Below, one piece after another: positions 9,101 to 15,119 of a stretch of 64,000 bases of DNA. Positions within the stretch are counted from its first letter, which is position 1; each line of letters begins with the position of its first letter. The stretch covers positions 310,001-374,000 of the forward strand of contig BTUI01000001.1 of NCBI GenBank assembly GCA_045863195.1, written 5' to 3'. The notes under the pieces were generated by a model that did not search any database, was not told the origin of the DNA, and saw nothing but the letters and a program-made list of their open reading frames with translations. This DNA comes from W-Chloroflexi-9 sp045863195 (GTDB taxonomy: Bacteria; Chloroflexota; Dehalococcoidia; UBA2979). Both the position numbers and the translations under genes were made by a program.

Positions 9101-9663
9101 CCGCCTACGCGGCGCGTGCGGCCTGTCGCGCTGCGCGCGGCCAGTCTGGCGTGCAGGTGCTCGATACTCCGCGACGAGGCCTGCTCCAGCTCCGGACCAC
9201 GCTCTTCGCCAGTGACCTCGACGAATTCGAGGCGGCACTCCGGCGCGCGGCCCGCCTGGAGAACGAGACGGCGTTTGACGACTACGAGCGCGCGTTCGAC
9301 CTCTACCGGGGCGATTTCCTCGAGGATGTGCCGGCCGCATGGACGGACAGCTACCGCAACGACTACCGCCTGCGCTACGTCGAGGCCGCGCGACGTGCGG
9401 CGAGCCTCGCACTCGCCTGCGGCAACGTGGACCGCGCGACCCGTTACGCACAGCTGGTGCTCGGGCAGGAACCGGCCGATGAGGCGGTGGCTCGCGACCT
9501 GATGCGCTTGCTAGCCTCGGTCGGCGACATCAATGGCGCTCGCAAAGTTTACAAACTGTTGGGAGAGGCGCTGCAACGCGAGCTCGACGACACTCGCGCC
9601 ACACCGGCACCCGATACGCGCGCGCTGCTGGCTGAACTCGTGGGTGAGGTAGTCGATGCATGA
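6172..9663 (+). CDS. Membrane LysM-wHTH-BTAD (SARP-like) regulator
   Basis: A 1163-residue chimera. It has two N-terminal TM segments (about 23-42 and 70-92), two LysM domains (about 189-244 and 260-316, starting YTVVRGDSLWDIARRLYG and YRVERGDDLWSIAARFLG), a further TM helix (about 383-403), a long soluble and acidic/Pro-rich middle, and a C-terminal OmpR-type winged helix (from about 911, RCLGPFEVTVGG) fused to a BTAD domain (about 1010-1155). LysM binds peptidoglycan and wHTH-BTAD is the SARP DNA-binding unit, so it could link cell-wall state to transcription. ATG 6172 was chosen over an upstream in-frame start at 6067 because it follows a GGGAGGGAGGGG site and avoids overlap. It lies between the Tad and T4SS operons, each fronted by heptamer arrays. 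Confidence 0.88.
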   Translation: MSITHPGRRHTVQAPISDPSPRALAFTVALGIALGVVLWSISGPPTLRASVDWAHIRATLTGSELAATDVVAVATGIAWLVLGYLALTIGLRAVAVTVTRITGGARWARSGLSLTNLITIPAVRRVVDSGVGGTLLVMSWLPDPSRAAAAPAATVVVVAPAAAPTEIVRVDESLPPMSPGSEHDATFIEYTVVRGDSLWDIARRLYGDGSRYVELWEFNRERTMTGGERFTDPRVIQPGWVLHVPLPTVNLSVDGQSAVYRVERGDDLWSIAARFLGDGFRWTEIWELNRHEEMVDARSFTNPNVLHTGWRLRLPLSAATAPASTVSPPTVEPDQRASERQAADPIIDDADLLGPSAGIVGDDTASAEGDEGSWDWPAASTPVLFTVAGFALIGGAVLSVYRLRRSGALASGLREAPRQGGGGDAGRVTLAAEAVASALAERGFDEARIALVFEQGDRLRIVVERIPWADTAIASLREAMARRLACRVEAGATAPGRVEVTLIGVNRLAASLAQRAPAPSTLVVPVGARDDEIVYLNLATGGIRLAGESAAYRAQLRSWVTTLVATHDPTDLALRVDAHTGSLLEDLAAAPHLAGSQAGDDVSDLLEELDEIIQTRLEDDSRSMPLVALIDGSEARRGALAAVLRDGPAVGVHLVVAGADDLTGAFEASLASANERYGPDEVETPGEGDPAMPSPGQVILQRKGEPDLALDPVLVRRDDSPRWRAGAELAASLASTSGLHAVSDGARHDPSPAVVLEPVEDADATEPDRESMVLGGAVEPGDGPVAPVVPDTDRPDVGPDLPAATLPSTGVLPASPTSTEPAGENLSREDAAPPEEVTAVVADAVNEPRATEQEEVTPAEDEDPTVPHPSNPPAPPPVPPVREEIGMRQASLLIGGAEPDEDRCAAGRPPFMVRCLGPFEVTVGGVPIEGWKRPKAPELIAFLVARGSSPVSREAVAAALWPEFPWDPGIDHMLANAAYAARAACRAARGQSGVQVLDTPRRGLLQLRTTLFASDLDEFEAALRRAARLENETAFDDYERAFDLYRGDFLEDVPAAWTDSYRNDYRLRYVEAARRAASLALACGNVDRATRYAQLVLGQEPADEAVARDLMRLLASVGDINGARKVYKLLGEALQRELDDTRATPAPDTRALLAELVGEVVDA

Positions 9664-10210
9664 CGCTCTCAGGTTGGGCCCCTTCCAGCATGAATGGGCG
9701 TGGAGGACGGGGGCGTCCGTAGCGCTGACTGCTGCGCTCGCGGCAGCGGTCGGGATCCTGATGGTCAACGACGGCCGCAGTCATGCCGAAGCAGTCATGG
9801 CGGGTGGGTTCGCGGCGGTGCTGGTCATGCTGGCCGCCTACGACCTGGCGGACCGGATCGTCCCAAACCGGATCGTCCTTCCGGCGCTGGCCCTGGCACT
9901 GTTGCTGTCGCCGGTCTGGCACGACCGCGGACCGCAGGAGGCGTTCATCGCTGCAACGGGTGCGCTGCTGGTTGGGGCGGCCCTCCGGAGCATGAGTGCC
10001 GGCGGATTGGGCTGGGGTGACGTGAAGATGATGGCCTTCGTCGGAGCCGTCGTCGGCGCGCCGGCGGTCGTCCTCGCCGGTGTCGTGACGGCGCTCTCTG
10101 GAGGTGTCTGGGCCCTGCTGATGATCGTAACCGGTCGCGTGACTCGCCACACCCGCATGCCGTACGCGCCGTTCATCGCGCTGGGCGGGCTCGTCGCCAT
10201 CATGACATAA
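9656..10210 (+). CDS. A24-family prepilin peptidase (TadV/CpaA-like)
   Basis: Membrane aspartic protease that cleaves and methylates Flp and TadE-type prepilins. The 184-residue product is nearly all TM helices. It has the two expected Asp sites: D in YDLADRIVPNRI (about 63) and the G-x-GD motif in LGWGDVKMMAFVG (about 121). Length matches TadV-type enzymes that lack the N-terminal methylase Zn domain. The start overlaps the upstream regulator gene by 8 nt. The first Met codons (MHDALRLG) have no strong ribosome site of their own. Confidence 0.9.
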   Translation: MHDALRLGPFQHEWAWRTGASVALTAALAAAVGILMVNDGRSHAEAVMAGGFAAVLVMLAAYDLADRIVPNRIVLPALALALLLSPVWHDRGPQEAFIAATGALLVGAALRSMSAGGLGWGDVKMMAFVGAVVGAPAVVLAGVVTALSGGVWALLMIVTGRVTRHTRMPYAPFIALGGLVAIMT

Positions 10211-10357
10211 GGGCGAGTTGTCGCACGGGTGGGGGATGCGCCCACCAGGCATCCGCCACGCATGCCCGACGCCAAGATGAGCATTGCCATCTGCTCAGTG
10301 GTTGGTGATAGTATCGCACTGCCATACGTTGTGTTGCACTAGGCAGGAGATGAGCCG
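10211..10357 (+). promoter_or_regulatory. Promoter region of the toxin-antitoxin operon
   Basis: This gap separates the pilus operon from the toxin-antitoxin pair. A plausible sigma70-type promoter is TTGCCA at 10284-10289 and GATAGT at 10307-10312 with 17 bp between; GGCAGGAG precedes the antitoxin ATG. The local A/T content is higher than in neighbouring genes. No clear operator palindrome was found, although RHH antitoxins usually autoregulate here. Confidence 0.45.
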
Positions 10358-10780
10358 ATGCCCCGATCCACGACCAGCCTGCGTCTGAGCGACGAAGTGC
10401 GCGAGCGTCTCGCGACGGCCGCGCTCGCTGAGGGCACATCGCTCACGGCTCTCATCGAGCGGTTCATCGTGGAGGGGCTCGCCGTCCTCGACCATCCCGG
10501 CATCGTGTTCAAGCCAGGCCCGGCGGGACGGCGAGCTGCGCTCGCCGGCGGTCCTGATGTCTGGGAGCTGGCTGCCGCCCTCCGGCACACCACCGGCACC
10601 GAGGCTGTTCGCCTGGCAGCTCTTGCGACCGAGTTCGGGATCGACGAGCGTCAGGTCGAGATCGCCCTGCGGTACGCGGCGGCGCATCGCGACGAGGTCG
10701 AAGCTCGCATCCATGCGAATGACCGAGCGCTGGAGGAAGCGGAGCGGATCGCCGGCGAGCGCGTACGCCTGCTGGCGTGA
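10358..10780 (+). CDS. RHH-DUF433 antitoxin
   Basis: Putative antitoxin, 140 residues. The N-terminal 45 residues (STTSLRLSDEVRERLATAAL...LIERFIVEGL) form a ribbon-helix-helix DNA-binding unit. The rest fits the DUF433 wHTH domain (about 45-110: HPGIVFKPGPAGRRAALAGG, then VWELAAALR), ending in a charged helix. DUF433 proteins are paired with DUF5615 PIN-like proteins in many genomes. The stop overlaps the next gene by 4 nt (GTGA), the usual coupling for such pairs. Expected to bind both its promoter and the toxin. Confidence 0.82.
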   Translation: MPRSTTSLRLSDEVRERLATAALAEGTSLTALIERFIVEGLAVLDHPGIVFKPGPAGRRAALAGGPDVWELAAALRHTTGTEAVRLAALATEFGIDERQVEIALRYAAAHRDEVEARIHANDRALEEAERIAGERVRLLA

Positions 10781-11103
10781 GATTTCTCATCGACTCCATG
10801 CTCCCGCCGCAAGTCGCGGAGCACCTCCGGGCGGCGGGACACGAGGCGACCACTCCGGCCGGACTCGGGGCGCACAATCTCCCCGACGACATCCTGATCC
10901 AGCTCGCCAGCAGCGAACGCCTGGTGATCGTCACCGAGAACGCCAGTGACTTCGCCCACGCCACCACGTGCGCCGTCGTCTTCGTGCGCAAGTCCTGGTG
11001 GCCGCGGGCGACGCTGGCATCCTCGCTCGCAGCGGCGCTGGATCGGTGGGCGATGGCTCATCCGGATCCTGGACCGTGGCCCCACTGGCTCGACACCCGG
11101 TAG
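10777..11103 (+). CDS. DUF5615 PIN-like toxin
   Basis: Putative toxin, 108 residues, of the DUF5615/Mut7-C-like PIN family. It begins MRFLIDSMLPPQVAEHLRAAGH, the diagnostic N-terminal strand with the first acidic residue followed by LPP, and has a second acidic cluster in IVTENASDFAH (about 48-57), close to the DxDF motif of relatives, here ENASDF. RNase activity is inferred from the fold. The GTG start overlaps the antitoxin stop. The pair may stabilise the integrative element. Confidence 0.8.
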   Translation: MRFLIDSMLPPQVAEHLRAAGHEATTPAGLGAHNLPDDILIQLASSERLVIVTENASDFAHATTCAVVFVRKSWWPRATLASSLAAALDRWAMAHPDPGPWPHWLDTR

Positions 11104-11512
11104 CGCTGGGGGATCGGACCCATCGGGCGACCTCGGTCGAAGTGTCTACCGGCCCTCGTGACGAACCGGTGAAGGCGCCCACTCTGCGCGACGTTCCTGA
11201 CCCGGGGAGGCTGCGCTGACCTGGCGATTCCCTCGCTTCAGCGATCGTCGGCGGCACGACTCCGCGCGTCAGGCTGACGCCTGCGCGACAGGTCGTCTTC
11301 ATCGTTAGCCGCCCTCGGACCGTCGGCCGGGGCCAACGCGGGCGATCGGGGAGCTTCAGGCGTAAACCGGGACTAAACCGGGAGTGCTGGGAGCGCGCCG
11401 AGAGCGCTGCGGGAGTGAATGGGGACCACGACGTAGCACGCTTTCCCCCGAGATCGCCGCCGTCACGCCGCCCGGATGGGTCGCGGACGGGGCGACACGA
11501 AAGGGGGTGAAC
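11104..11512 (+). promoter_or_regulatory. 409-bp control region of the T4SS operon
   Basis: No convincing gene lies here. It contains a 15-nt dyad GCGTCAG-G-CTGACGC at 11266-11280, the heptamer array at 11369-11428, and TAGCACGCTTTC at 11434-11445, which resembles TAGCAAGCTTTC at 1254-1265 beside the first array. It ends in AAGGGGGTGA before the GTG start at 11513. The region most likely carries the promoter and operators for the type IV secretion operon. Confidence 0.6.
11369..11428 (+). promoter_or_regulatory. Second heptamer array, SARP-like operator upstream of T4SS operon
   Basis: Heptamers related to GGGAGCG start at 11369 (GGGACTA), 11380 (GGGAGTG), 11389 (GGGAGCG), 11400 (GAGAGCG), 11411 (GGGAGTG) and 11422 (GGGACCA). 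Steps are 11, 9, 11, 11 and 11 bp, exactly matching 1285-1338 in the first array, including the single 9-bp step and the final GGGACC. One further copy (GGGAGCT) is at 11349. Confidence 0.7.
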
Positions 11513-12703
11513 GTGCGAGGAGTGCTGCTCGCCGTCACCGTCGTGTTCGTCTGCTGGTCCGGGTTCGCTTCGCCCGCCGCCGCCCAGCAGGCGAGTGACC
11601 CGCTTCGTGACCTCGTCCTCGCCGGCGCGCCCCTGGTCGCCTCGACGGGGATGCCGTCCGATCGGTCCGCGGTGATGGCGGCAGCATCCTCTCTCCCGGT
11701 CATGCCCGGGGACACCGCCATCGGGATCGCCGCTGGTGACGTCCGAGGCCTCGCTCCAGGCGCCGGCCCGGAGATGGGCCTCCCGAACCCCCTCAACCTG
11801 CTCGGCAGCCTCGACCCCCGCCACTGGGCGACGGCCGTGCTCGACACCGTGGTCGAGGTGGTGGCCGGAGCGCTGCTCGAGGCGATCCGGGGCTTCGTGG
11901 ACTGGGCACTGGGCTTCGGCGACAGCTCGCTGAACATCATCACGCAGACCCCGGCGGCCGGGACCTACGAAAGCTCCACCGTCCGCACCCTCTGGGAGCT
12001 CTCGCGCGGCGTCGCCAACGGTGCGCTCGCGGTGATCGTGATGTGGGGCGGATTCAACGTCGTGCTCAAGCAGCACACCCGCTCGCCCTACGACGGCGTC
12101 ATGGAGTTGCTGCCGCGCGTGATCCTTGCGGCCCTCGCTGTGAACCTCACCCTCGAGATCGCCCGCGTGCTGATCGAACTCAACAACGCCTTCGCTGGGG
12201 CAGTCGGGGAGGGGGGCCTCCCCGGATACGACCAGGCCAGCACCGCCCAGGACGGCATGGCGCTGGTGATGGTCGCCGTGACCTACGGCATCGTCGCCCT
12301 GCTGCTCGCCTTCCAGATGCTGATGCGCCTCGCGCTGATCTGCATGCTGATCGTGCTCGCGCCGGTGATGGTCGTGACCTGGGTGCTGCCGCAGACGCAG
12401 AGCTGGGCGCGCTGGTGGGCGCACCTGCTGCCGATCACCGTGTTCCAGCAGGCGGTGCAGGTGCTTGTCCTGCGGCTCGGCGCCGCGCTCATGGTCGAGC
12501 TCACCCCGGGAAGCGCCGCGAACGCGCTGCTCACCCTGTTGCTCGGGATCGCCGTCTGCTACCTGACCCTGCGCGTCCCGTCCTTGCTCTCCAGCCAGAC
12601 GCGCTTCGCGGGGCTCGCCTCGGTCGTCTCCCTGGTCGTGCTGAGCCGGGCCGTGGACGGGCTCGGAGCGCGCGGCGGCGCGGCCGCGGCAGGAGCGCGC
12701 TGA
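11513..12703 (+). CDS. VirB6/TrbL-like T4SS membrane protein
   Basis: Putative polytopic channel component of the conjugative T4SS, 396 residues. The N-terminus is a signal peptide (LLAVTVVFVCWSGFASPAAA, about 4-23). After a soluble stretch there are five or more TM helices (about 115-135, 165-185, 200-220, 250-300, 335-365), with a central Asn/Leu-rich hydrophobic core as in VirB6/TrbL proteins. GTG 11513 was chosen because AAGGGGGTGA lies just before it and it gives a clean signal sequence; an in-frame ATG far upstream would overlap the heptamer array. It is the first gene of the T4SS operon. Confidence 0.75.
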   Translation: MRGVLLAVTVVFVCWSGFASPAAAQQASDPLRDLVLAGAPLVASTGMPSDRSAVMAAASSLPVMPGDTAIGIAAGDVRGLAPGAGPEMGLPNPLNLLGSLDPRHWATAVLDTVVEVVAGALLEAIRGFVDWALGFGDSSLNIITQTPAAGTYESSTVRTLWELSRGVANGALAVIVMWGGFNVVLKQHTRSPYDGVMELLPRVILAALAVNLTLEIARVLIELNNAFAGAVGEGGLPGYDQASTAQDGMALVMVAVTYGIVALLLAFQMLMRLALICMLIVLAPVMVVTWVLPQTQSWARWWAHLLPITVFQQAVQVLVLRLGAALMVELTPGSAANALLTLLLGIAVCYLTLRVPSLLSSQTRFAGLASVVSLVVLSRAVDGLGARGGAAAAGAR

Positions 12704-12704
12704 G

Positions 12705-13265
12705 ATGCCAAAGCTCGCGCTGATCGCGGCCTCGGTCTTCGGTGACCTGGTCCACGACGGCCTGCGCATCGCCGGCGCCGTCGTCGCCGTGGTGCTCGTC
12801 CCGGTGGTGCTCGTCGTCGTGATCGTCGCGATGTTCATCGCAGCGCCCTTTGCCGCGTTCGGTGGAGGCACGTCGCAGCCACCGGTCCCGCCCGCCGAGC
12901 ACCTCGCGGTGATGGTCGAGGTCTCGCAGGAGACCGGTGTGCCGTGGGCGCTGCTGGCGGCGATCGCCTCGGTGGAGAGCGCGTTCGGCGCCAACATGGC
13001 GACCTCGTGGGCGGGGGCGATCGGGTACGGGCAGTTCATGCCGCCGAGCTGGGCGCACTGGGGCGCCGGCGACCCGTACGACTACCGCGACGCCATTCCC
13101 GCGATGGCGCGCTACCTGCTCGACCACCACGTCCTCGCGGACGTCCCGCACGCCGTCTATGCCTACAACCACTCCTGGGAGTACGTCGCCCTCGTCATCG
13201 GACGGATGGGCTACTACGCGGCGACCGCTGGCGAGACCGCGGCGGCGCTCGGAGCGCGATCGTGA
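12705..13265 (+). CDS. VirB1-like lytic transglycosylase
   Basis: Membrane-anchored muramidase, 186 residues, expected to open peptidoglycan for the mating channel. A hydrophobic anchor (about 18-50) is followed by an SLT/MltB-like domain with catalytic Glu in ASVESAFGANM (about 89), then the G-Y-G-Q-F-M-P motif and a downstream AVYAYNHSWEYV motif typical of this fold. The start follows the VirB6-like stop by 1 nt and the stop overlaps the next start. Confidence 0.87.
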   Translation: MPKLALIAASVFGDLVHDGLRIAGAVVAVVLVPVVLVVVIVAMFIAAPFAAFGGGTSQPPVPPAEHLAVMVEVSQETGVPWALLAAIASVESAFGANMATSWAGAIGYGQFMPPSWAHWGAGDPYDYRDAIPAMARYLLDHHVLADVPHAVYAYNHSWEYVALVIGRMGYYAATAGETAAALGARS

Positions 13266-13792
13266 TGGGCGGGCGTGGAGCCGGCTACGCGCTGCTCGCA
13301 CTCGCGGGTGTGCTGTTCAGCGTCGCGGTCGTGAGCGGTTGGAGCGCCGCGGCCGGCTTCCAGGGACGCGCGGCCGAGACCCACGCCGTAGAGCGGGCGG
13401 CCAGCGACTTCATCGTCGCTCACGGGACGTTCGACCACCGCGACCCGCGCGGATACACGGACCGCCTCGTCTCCCTCACGGCCGGGCCGCTGCGTGCCGC
13501 GATTACAGCAGCCGCCGTCGACCCGGCCGCAGGGCCCGCTGAGCGCGTCCTCACCACCCGCATCGAGTCCGTCTCCGTGAGCGCGCTCGCGGGCGACGAG
13601 GCGACCGCCTTTGTGACGGCGGTGCAGGAACGGCGCTGGGTCGATGCGGCCGTGGTCTCGCCCGAGCGCCAGCGCCTGCAGGAGACGGTCAGACAACGGA
13701 TCACCTGCCGGCTCGTCCGCGAGGACGGCCGGTGGCTCGTGGCGGAGTTGCGCCTCGAGTCAGTGGAGCGAGTCAGCGCCACCGGGCGCTGA
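13265..13792 (+). CDS. VirB8/TcpC-like T4SS membrane protein
   Basis: Single-pass membrane protein, 175 residues, with one N-terminal TM helix (about 7-28) and an extracytoplasmic alpha/beta domain ending EDGRWLVAELRLESV. That architecture and position between the transglycosylase and the VirB2-like pilin fit the VirB8/TcpC-type assembly factor of Gram-positive T4SS. Sequence identity to the family cannot be judged by eye. ATG 13265 overlaps the upstream stop by one base; a GTG at 13262 is also possible. Confidence 0.65.
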   Translation: MGGRGAGYALLALAGVLFSVAVVSGWSAAAGFQGRAAETHAVERAASDFIVAHGTFDHRDPRGYTDRLVSLTAGPLRAAITAAAVDPAAGPAERVLTTRIESVSVSALAGDEATAFVTAVQERRWVDAAVVSPERQRLQETVRQRITCRLVREDGRWLVAELRLESVERVSATGR

Positions 13793-13805
13793 GGAAGGAT
13801 TGGAG

Positions 13806-14045
13806 ATGGAACAGATCAACGGTCTCTTCGAGAACCTGCTGAACATCGGCCTCGGCGTCGCCGTGGCGGTGGCGGCGTTCTTCGTGATGTGGGGGGCATT
13901 CCTCTACATGTCGGCGACCGGCAGCCCGCGCCAGATGGAGCAGGGGAAGACGGCGATCGTCAACGCGCTCGCTGGCCTCGCCATCGTGCTGCTGGCTCGG
14001 GTGATCGCGGGCATGGTGCAGAGCGCGATGGGCGGGTCCGCCTGA
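13806..14045 (+). CDS. VirB2/TrbC-like small T4SS subunit
   Basis: Two-TM protein of 79 residues (helices about 12-33 and 50-72) joined by a short polar loop ATGSPRQMEQGK, the topology of VirB2/TrbC-type pilins and of Gram-positive T4SS equivalents. No N-terminal cleavage signal is evident. ATG 13806 follows GGATTGGAG. The stop overlaps the ATG of the PrgI-like gene (TGATG), so both are coupled. Confidence 0.77.
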   Translation: MEQINGLFENLLNIGLGVAVAVAAFFVMWGAFLYMSATGSPRQMEQGKTAIVNALAGLAIVLLARVIAGMVQSAMGGSA

Positions 14046-14425
14046 TGGAGCGCCACGAGATTCCGACGCACCTGGAGGTCGCCGACCGGGCGTTTCTCGG
14101 GCTGACAATGCGCCAGCTCCTGTCGGCCGCGGTCGGCCTGGCGCTCGCCTACGGCACCCTCGCCGACCTGCCGCTCCCCTTCGGCCTCCGCCTGGCGCTG
14201 GCGGTCGTCGTGGTCGTCGCGACCGCCGTGCTCGTGCTGTGGCGTCCCGGCGGACGGCCCGCGGAGGAGTGGGTCTTCGTGCTGCTCCGGTACGGCGCGT
14301 CACCGCGCCTGGCCGTCTGGCGTCCGCAGGGCCGTGACACGGCCGAGCGCGCGATCCGCGAGGTCATCATCCCGGCGACACCGCACGAGGCAGACGCATG
14401 GAAGGAGCGTGTCGATGCGACGTAA
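14045..14425 (+). CDS. PrgI/VirB3-like T4SS protein
   Basis: Inner-membrane protein of 126 residues. It begins with a short polar segment (HEIPTHLEVADRAFLGLTMRQ), then two closely spaced TM helices (about 24-42 and 46-66) and a C-terminal soluble tail containing R-P-G-G-R-P-A-E-E-W. PrgI-family proteins have this layout and precede VirB4, as here. It overlaps the next gene by 11 nt. Confidence 0.82.
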   Translation: MERHEIPTHLEVADRAFLGLTMRQLLSAAVGLALAYGTLADLPLPFGLRLALAVVVVVATAVLVLWRPGGRPAEEWVFVLLRYGASPRLAVWRPQGRDTAERAIREVIIPATPHEADAWKERVDAT

Positions 14426-15119
14426 GCATGCGAGCGTGCAGGCATCGCTGCCGCTGGACGACATTGTGGGCGACGTCGTACGGCTGCGCGGCGGCGACTG
14501 CCGCGCCATCCTCGAGGCCGGATCCGTCAACTTCGCGCTCAAGTCCGAGGCGGAACAGGAGGCGATCCTTGCAGGCTACCGGCGCTTCCTCAACGGGCTC
14601 TCCTATCCGCTGCAGGTCCTCGTCCGCATCGTGCCGACCGACGTCGAGGGCTACCTGGAGGGCATCCGCGGGGGTCGTGGCCGGAAGGGCATGGACCTCT
14701 GGCGGCGGCTTGCGGTCGACCACGAGACATTCGTGCGGACGGTCGCCCGCGAGCGCTCGCTCCTCGACCGTCGCTGCTACGTCGTTGTGCCGGCCGGCAC
14801 CGGCGGGGCCCACGAGCGCACGGGCATCGCCTGGCCGTGGCGACGCCACCGGCCCGCCCGTGAGACCGCGACCGTGCTCGCGTCGCGGAGGGCGCTCGCC
14901 TTCCGCTGCGCCGAGGTGGCCCAGGGGCTCGCCGCGTTCGGGGTGACAACCCGACGGCTCGAGCAGGCCGAACTCATCAGTCTCTGGCGCGCCGCGCTGG
15001 CGGGTACCTCGATGACCACAGTTGCCGGGGGCGTTCAACCCGGCGACCCCGCTGCCGCCACGCCGGTGCTCACCTTGCGTCTCGCCAGCCGTGCACACGA
15101 GGAGGCCCGCGATGCGTAG
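14415..15119 (+). CDS. VirB4 N-domain-like T4SS protein
   Basis: Soluble protein of 234 residues (LPLDDIVGDVVRLRGGDCRAI...FNFALKSE-type opening, then YRRFLNGLSYPLQVLVRI), resembling the N-terminal domain of TraC/VirB4 ATPases but without any Walker motif. It lies directly before the VirB4 ATPase and overlaps it by 8 nt, so it probably forms a complex with it. ATG 14415 was preferred to GTG 14409 for spacing from GGAGCG. The assignment is by position and weak sequence resemblance. Confidence 0.62.
   Translation: MRRKHASVQASLPLDDIVGDVVRLRGGDCRAILEAGSVNFALKSEAEQEAILAGYRRFLNGLSYPLQVLVRIVPTDVEGYLEGIRGGRGRKGMDLWRRLAVDHETFVRTVARERSLLDRRCYVVVPAGTGGAHERTGIAWPWRRHRPARETATVLASRRALAFRCAEVAQGLAAFGVTTRRLEQAELISLWRAALAGTSMTTVAGGVQPGDPAAATPVLTLRLASRAHEEARDA

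Noticed and set aside
10931..13039. Minus-strand open frame of 702 codons across the T4SS operon
   Set aside because: His/Asp/Gly/Arg-rich mirror composition, no ribosome site or domain; it lies opposite well-supported genes and reflects high third-position GC.
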